Virus record (IMG/VR): IMGVR_UViG_3300050191_000007
Location: 1-24,628 of that record
Reading direction: 5' to 3' (one strand)
From: a virus
DNA length: 24,628 nt
This document shows, in pieces, positions 22,899 through 24,628 of this stretch. A model generated the notes under the pieces. It saw nothing but the letters and a program-made list of their open reading frames with translations, was not told the DNA's origin and made no database searches. Positions within the stretch are counted from its first letter, which is position 1. Every line of letters starts with the position of its first letter. The position numbers and the translations under genes are program-made.

Positions 22899-24497
22899 TT
22901 ATTTCCGAGGATGGGTGTCGAACCAATCCTTCACCAAATCGTTCCTTAACGGACGCCTTGTCGTAATTCGACTAGGACGCCCTCGGTGTCGATCTCTCAC
23001 ATTCAGTTGACCTGCGGGTGTCACGGGTTCGTCTGTCTTACTCAGCCTGTAGGCTTCCCGCATCATCTCTTGGTTGTATACCTTCGGGGTATCCGCCAGA
23101 TGCTCCGTGATGAAACTGTTGTTCCGTCGGGGTTGACGCTTTTGATCGGTATTCCCGTATCGTTGGTCGAAGTTTAGATGAATGCCGTGTCGGCCTAACG
23201 CCCGTCCTACCCATCTGTCTTCGGCCCAATCATCTACGGGTTCCGTCAGCAGGGCAGTGATGGCCTTGTGACTTGTCCAGTATCCTGAACCGCCCGAGGC
23301 GAAATTCTTCTCGTTCCCGCCGAGTCCGATGCCGCTGTAATCGTAGTTCTCGAAACCGCTCGCCGTCAACTTATCGATGTCGATGAATGTATCGGGGAAA
23401 CACTGGAACACGAAATCGTATCCGTGGTCAATCGCCCACTTATGACTGTGCCATGACTTGAACCCGAGGTAAAGATACCCGTCGGGGCAATGCACGACAA
23501 CTTCGTCATCCTTCGGCACGTAGGTAAAGGGAGCCTGAGACTTAGTTGTCAGGGCCTTCATCTTGTGCCCCTTCGTCGCGTGATTGACAGAGGCTTCTAT
23601 TCTCTTCTCATCTTCCGCGCTCACGGGCGTGCCGTCTCCGATAAAGAACTTGTAATCGAGGTTCGGATACTTTGAAACTTCTTTCGCCCAAGTATCACGA
23701 ATCACTTGGTGGTCGCCGTTCATCGCGCCTGTGACCCACCCGCTGATCGTAATCAGCACTCGGGGGAGTTTCTCATCCTGTCGGCGGTGAACATCGTGCA
23801 TCATCGAAGGCTTGTAGCCCGCCTTGAATCCGACGTGCGTAGAAATCAAATCATTGCGGCGAGTAACGGCATCGTCGCTGTATCTCGTATCATTGTGCAG
23901 CGGGATCGAGACGTGGCAGAGGGAATTACTGATCCAGTGATCTTCCGCCCATACCTTGATCGGGGCTGTCGCCGAAACTTGGAGAGCCCTGCGGCTCAAC
24001 CAGTAGCCGCCGCCGCCCGCGACAACTGGGTGCTGGGGGCTTGAACGCCACCCGGTAAAGTCATGCTTCTCGAAACCGCTTCGCATCAACCGTTCAAGAT
24101 CGACGTAAGTATCGGTATCGCACTTGTAGACAAAATCGAATCCGTGGTCGAGCGCCCACTGGTGCATCTTCCTAACCTTGAAGACAAGGTGAAAGTAATC
24201 ATCGGGGGCAGTTAGGACAACTTCGTCATCCTTGGGGCTGTATATAGGAGGAGCGGCGTCTCCCGTCTTGCACTTCTCCGCGTAATCAATCCCTCTATTG
24301 GTGTCGTGTGCCCCTTGAACCATCGCCCGAAGCGGCGTCTCATCCTCGCCCGTCGGCGTACCATCGCCGAGGAAAAATTTATATGTAACATCACTGTACT
24401 TCGAGATGTCTTTAAGGAAGGTGTCTCTCTGTGCCTGCTCAACCCCGTTCTGGGCATCCCTCACGCAGGAAGTAATTGCTATGAGAACCTTCATCAT
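22899..24497 (-). CDS. Tandem-domain GT31/Fringe-like glycosyltransferase
   Basis: About 532 residues made of two homologous halves (about 1-240 and 245-465) plus a basic C-terminal tail. Each half has the hallmarks of GT31 (Galactosyl_T/Fringe-like) enzymes: an N-terminal beta strand (KVLIAITS, RVLITISG), an R-DT motif (QRDTFLKDISKY, IRDTWAKEVSKY), KFF-GDGTP, KDDEVV, a DxD-region strand, G-GYW-S and a WAED-W helix. The first half keeps DTD (about 127-129), which would bind the metal and nucleotide sugar. In the second half this is FPD (about 367-369), so only the first half may be catalytic. Acceptor and sugar are unknown; phage DNA, virion protein or host glycan are all possible. The frame extends to a TTG at 24530, but GGAGGGG directly precedes ATGATG at 24497/24494 and the upstream gene stops there, so I place the start at 24497. 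Confidence 0.8.
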   Translation of the reverse strand: MMKVLIAITSCVRDAQNGVEQAQRDTFLKDISKYSDVTYKFFLGDGTPTGEDETPLRAMVQGAHDTNRGIDYAEKCKTGDAAPPIYSPKDDEVVLTAPDDYFHLVFKVRKMHQWALDHGFDFVYKCDTDTYVDLERLMRSGFEKHDFTGWRSSPQHPVVAGGGGYWLSRRALQVSATAPIKVWAEDHWISNSLCHVSIPLHNDTRYSDDAVTRRNDLISTHVGFKAGYKPSMMHDVHRRQDEKLPRVLITISGWVTGAMNGDHQVIRDTWAKEVSKYPNLDYKFFIGDGTPVSAEDEKRIEASVNHATKGHKMKALTTKSQAPFTYVPKDDEVVVHCPDGYLYLGFKSWHSHKWAIDHGYDFVFQCFPDTFIDIDKLTASGFENYDYSGIGLGGNEKNFASGGSGYWTSHKAITALLTEPVDDWAEDRWVGRALGRHGIHLNFDQRYGNTDQKRQPRRNNSFITEHLADTPKVYNQEMMREAYRLSKTDEPVTPAGQLNVRDRHRGRPSRITTRRPLRNDLVKDWFDTHPRK

Positions 24498-24628
24498 CCC
24501 CTCCAAGCGGTTGAGCCGTCTGTCGGACAATGTCGTCCTGTATGACGCACATACTCCTTGTCTAGCGACGCGATATTGAAATGCCTGTCAAGCATCATCT
24601 GGGAGAAGTAAGTCTCGCGCCACGCATT
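24494..24628 (-). CDS. C-terminal end of an unidentified protein (cut by window edge)
   Basis: An open frame enters from the right edge and encodes 44 residues (beginning NAWRETYFSQMMLD and ending GSTAWRG) before a TGA stop. The stop overlaps the ATG of the next gene in an ATGA arrangement, which indicates translational coupling. Only the last part of the protein is present, so function cannot be assigned. Its position directly before a glycosyltransferase gene makes a sugar-related role possible, but that is inference. The frame is real rather than chance because it continues open to the edge and is coupled to its neighbour. Confidence 0.6.
   Translation of the reverse strand, partial: NAWRETYFSQMMLDRHFNIASLDKEYVRHTGRHCPTDGSTAWRG

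Noticed and set aside
1-24628. tRNA genes, CRISPR arrays, insertion sequences, attachment sites
   Set aside because: None recognised by eye: no cloverleaf with CCA-type acceptor, no regularly spaced repeats, no transposase frames.

Overview
The window is a dense block of double-stranded DNA tailed-phage (or prophage) late genes. Every gene I can support lies on the minus strand, so transcription runs from position 24628 down to 1. Genes are tightly packed, with ATGA overlaps and clear Shine-Dalgarno (SD) sites, as in a phage of a bacterial host. TerL, a P22-sized portal, a scaffold-like protein and an N4-gp56-type major capsid protein (MCP) appear in the classical order. No tape-measure, sheath or tube gene is visible, and the genes after the capsid look like connector, tail and fibre genes, so a short-tailed (podovirus-like) virion is my inference. 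The host cannot be fixed from this sequence.

Layout in transcription order. (1) 24628-20150: accessory genes. These are the end of a cut-off gene, a tandem GT31/Fringe-like glycosyltransferase, small unknown proteins, a NUMOD3-like remnant, a tail-anchored coiled-coil protein, a CX5R phosphatase and a His-rich protein. (2) 20140-11814: a hydrophilic unknown protein, TerL, portal, a 119-aa protein, a scaffold-like protein and the MCP. (3) 11714-8516: two related structural proteins, one carrying a DUF3494 (ice-binding-like) domain, then a free-standing Endonuclease VII-like gene and small genes. (4) 8525-1: head/connector/tail genes ending in a tail protein of more than 1017 residues that runs off the left edge.

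The main discovery is that the MCP gene is split by a 567-nt group I intron (12774-13340) carrying its own Endonuclease VII-type HNH gene. A short first exon (13341-13406) encodes 22 residues, and the rest of the capsid gene has no plausible start of its own. One internal guide (CGTTTGTCGTAA) pairs with both the end of exon 1 (P1, with the expected U.G pair at the splice site) and the start of exon 2 (P10). P3, P7 and P9 helices can also be drawn. The endonuclease SD is the 3' strand of P3 and its stop codon lies inside the 3' strand of P7.

Other notable points are the DUF3494 domain set into a structural protein, a two-domain glycosyltransferase whose second DxD motif is broken, a scaffold-like protein with the same 30-residue motif at both ends, and a short DNA element shared by the upstream regions of two endonuclease-related genes.
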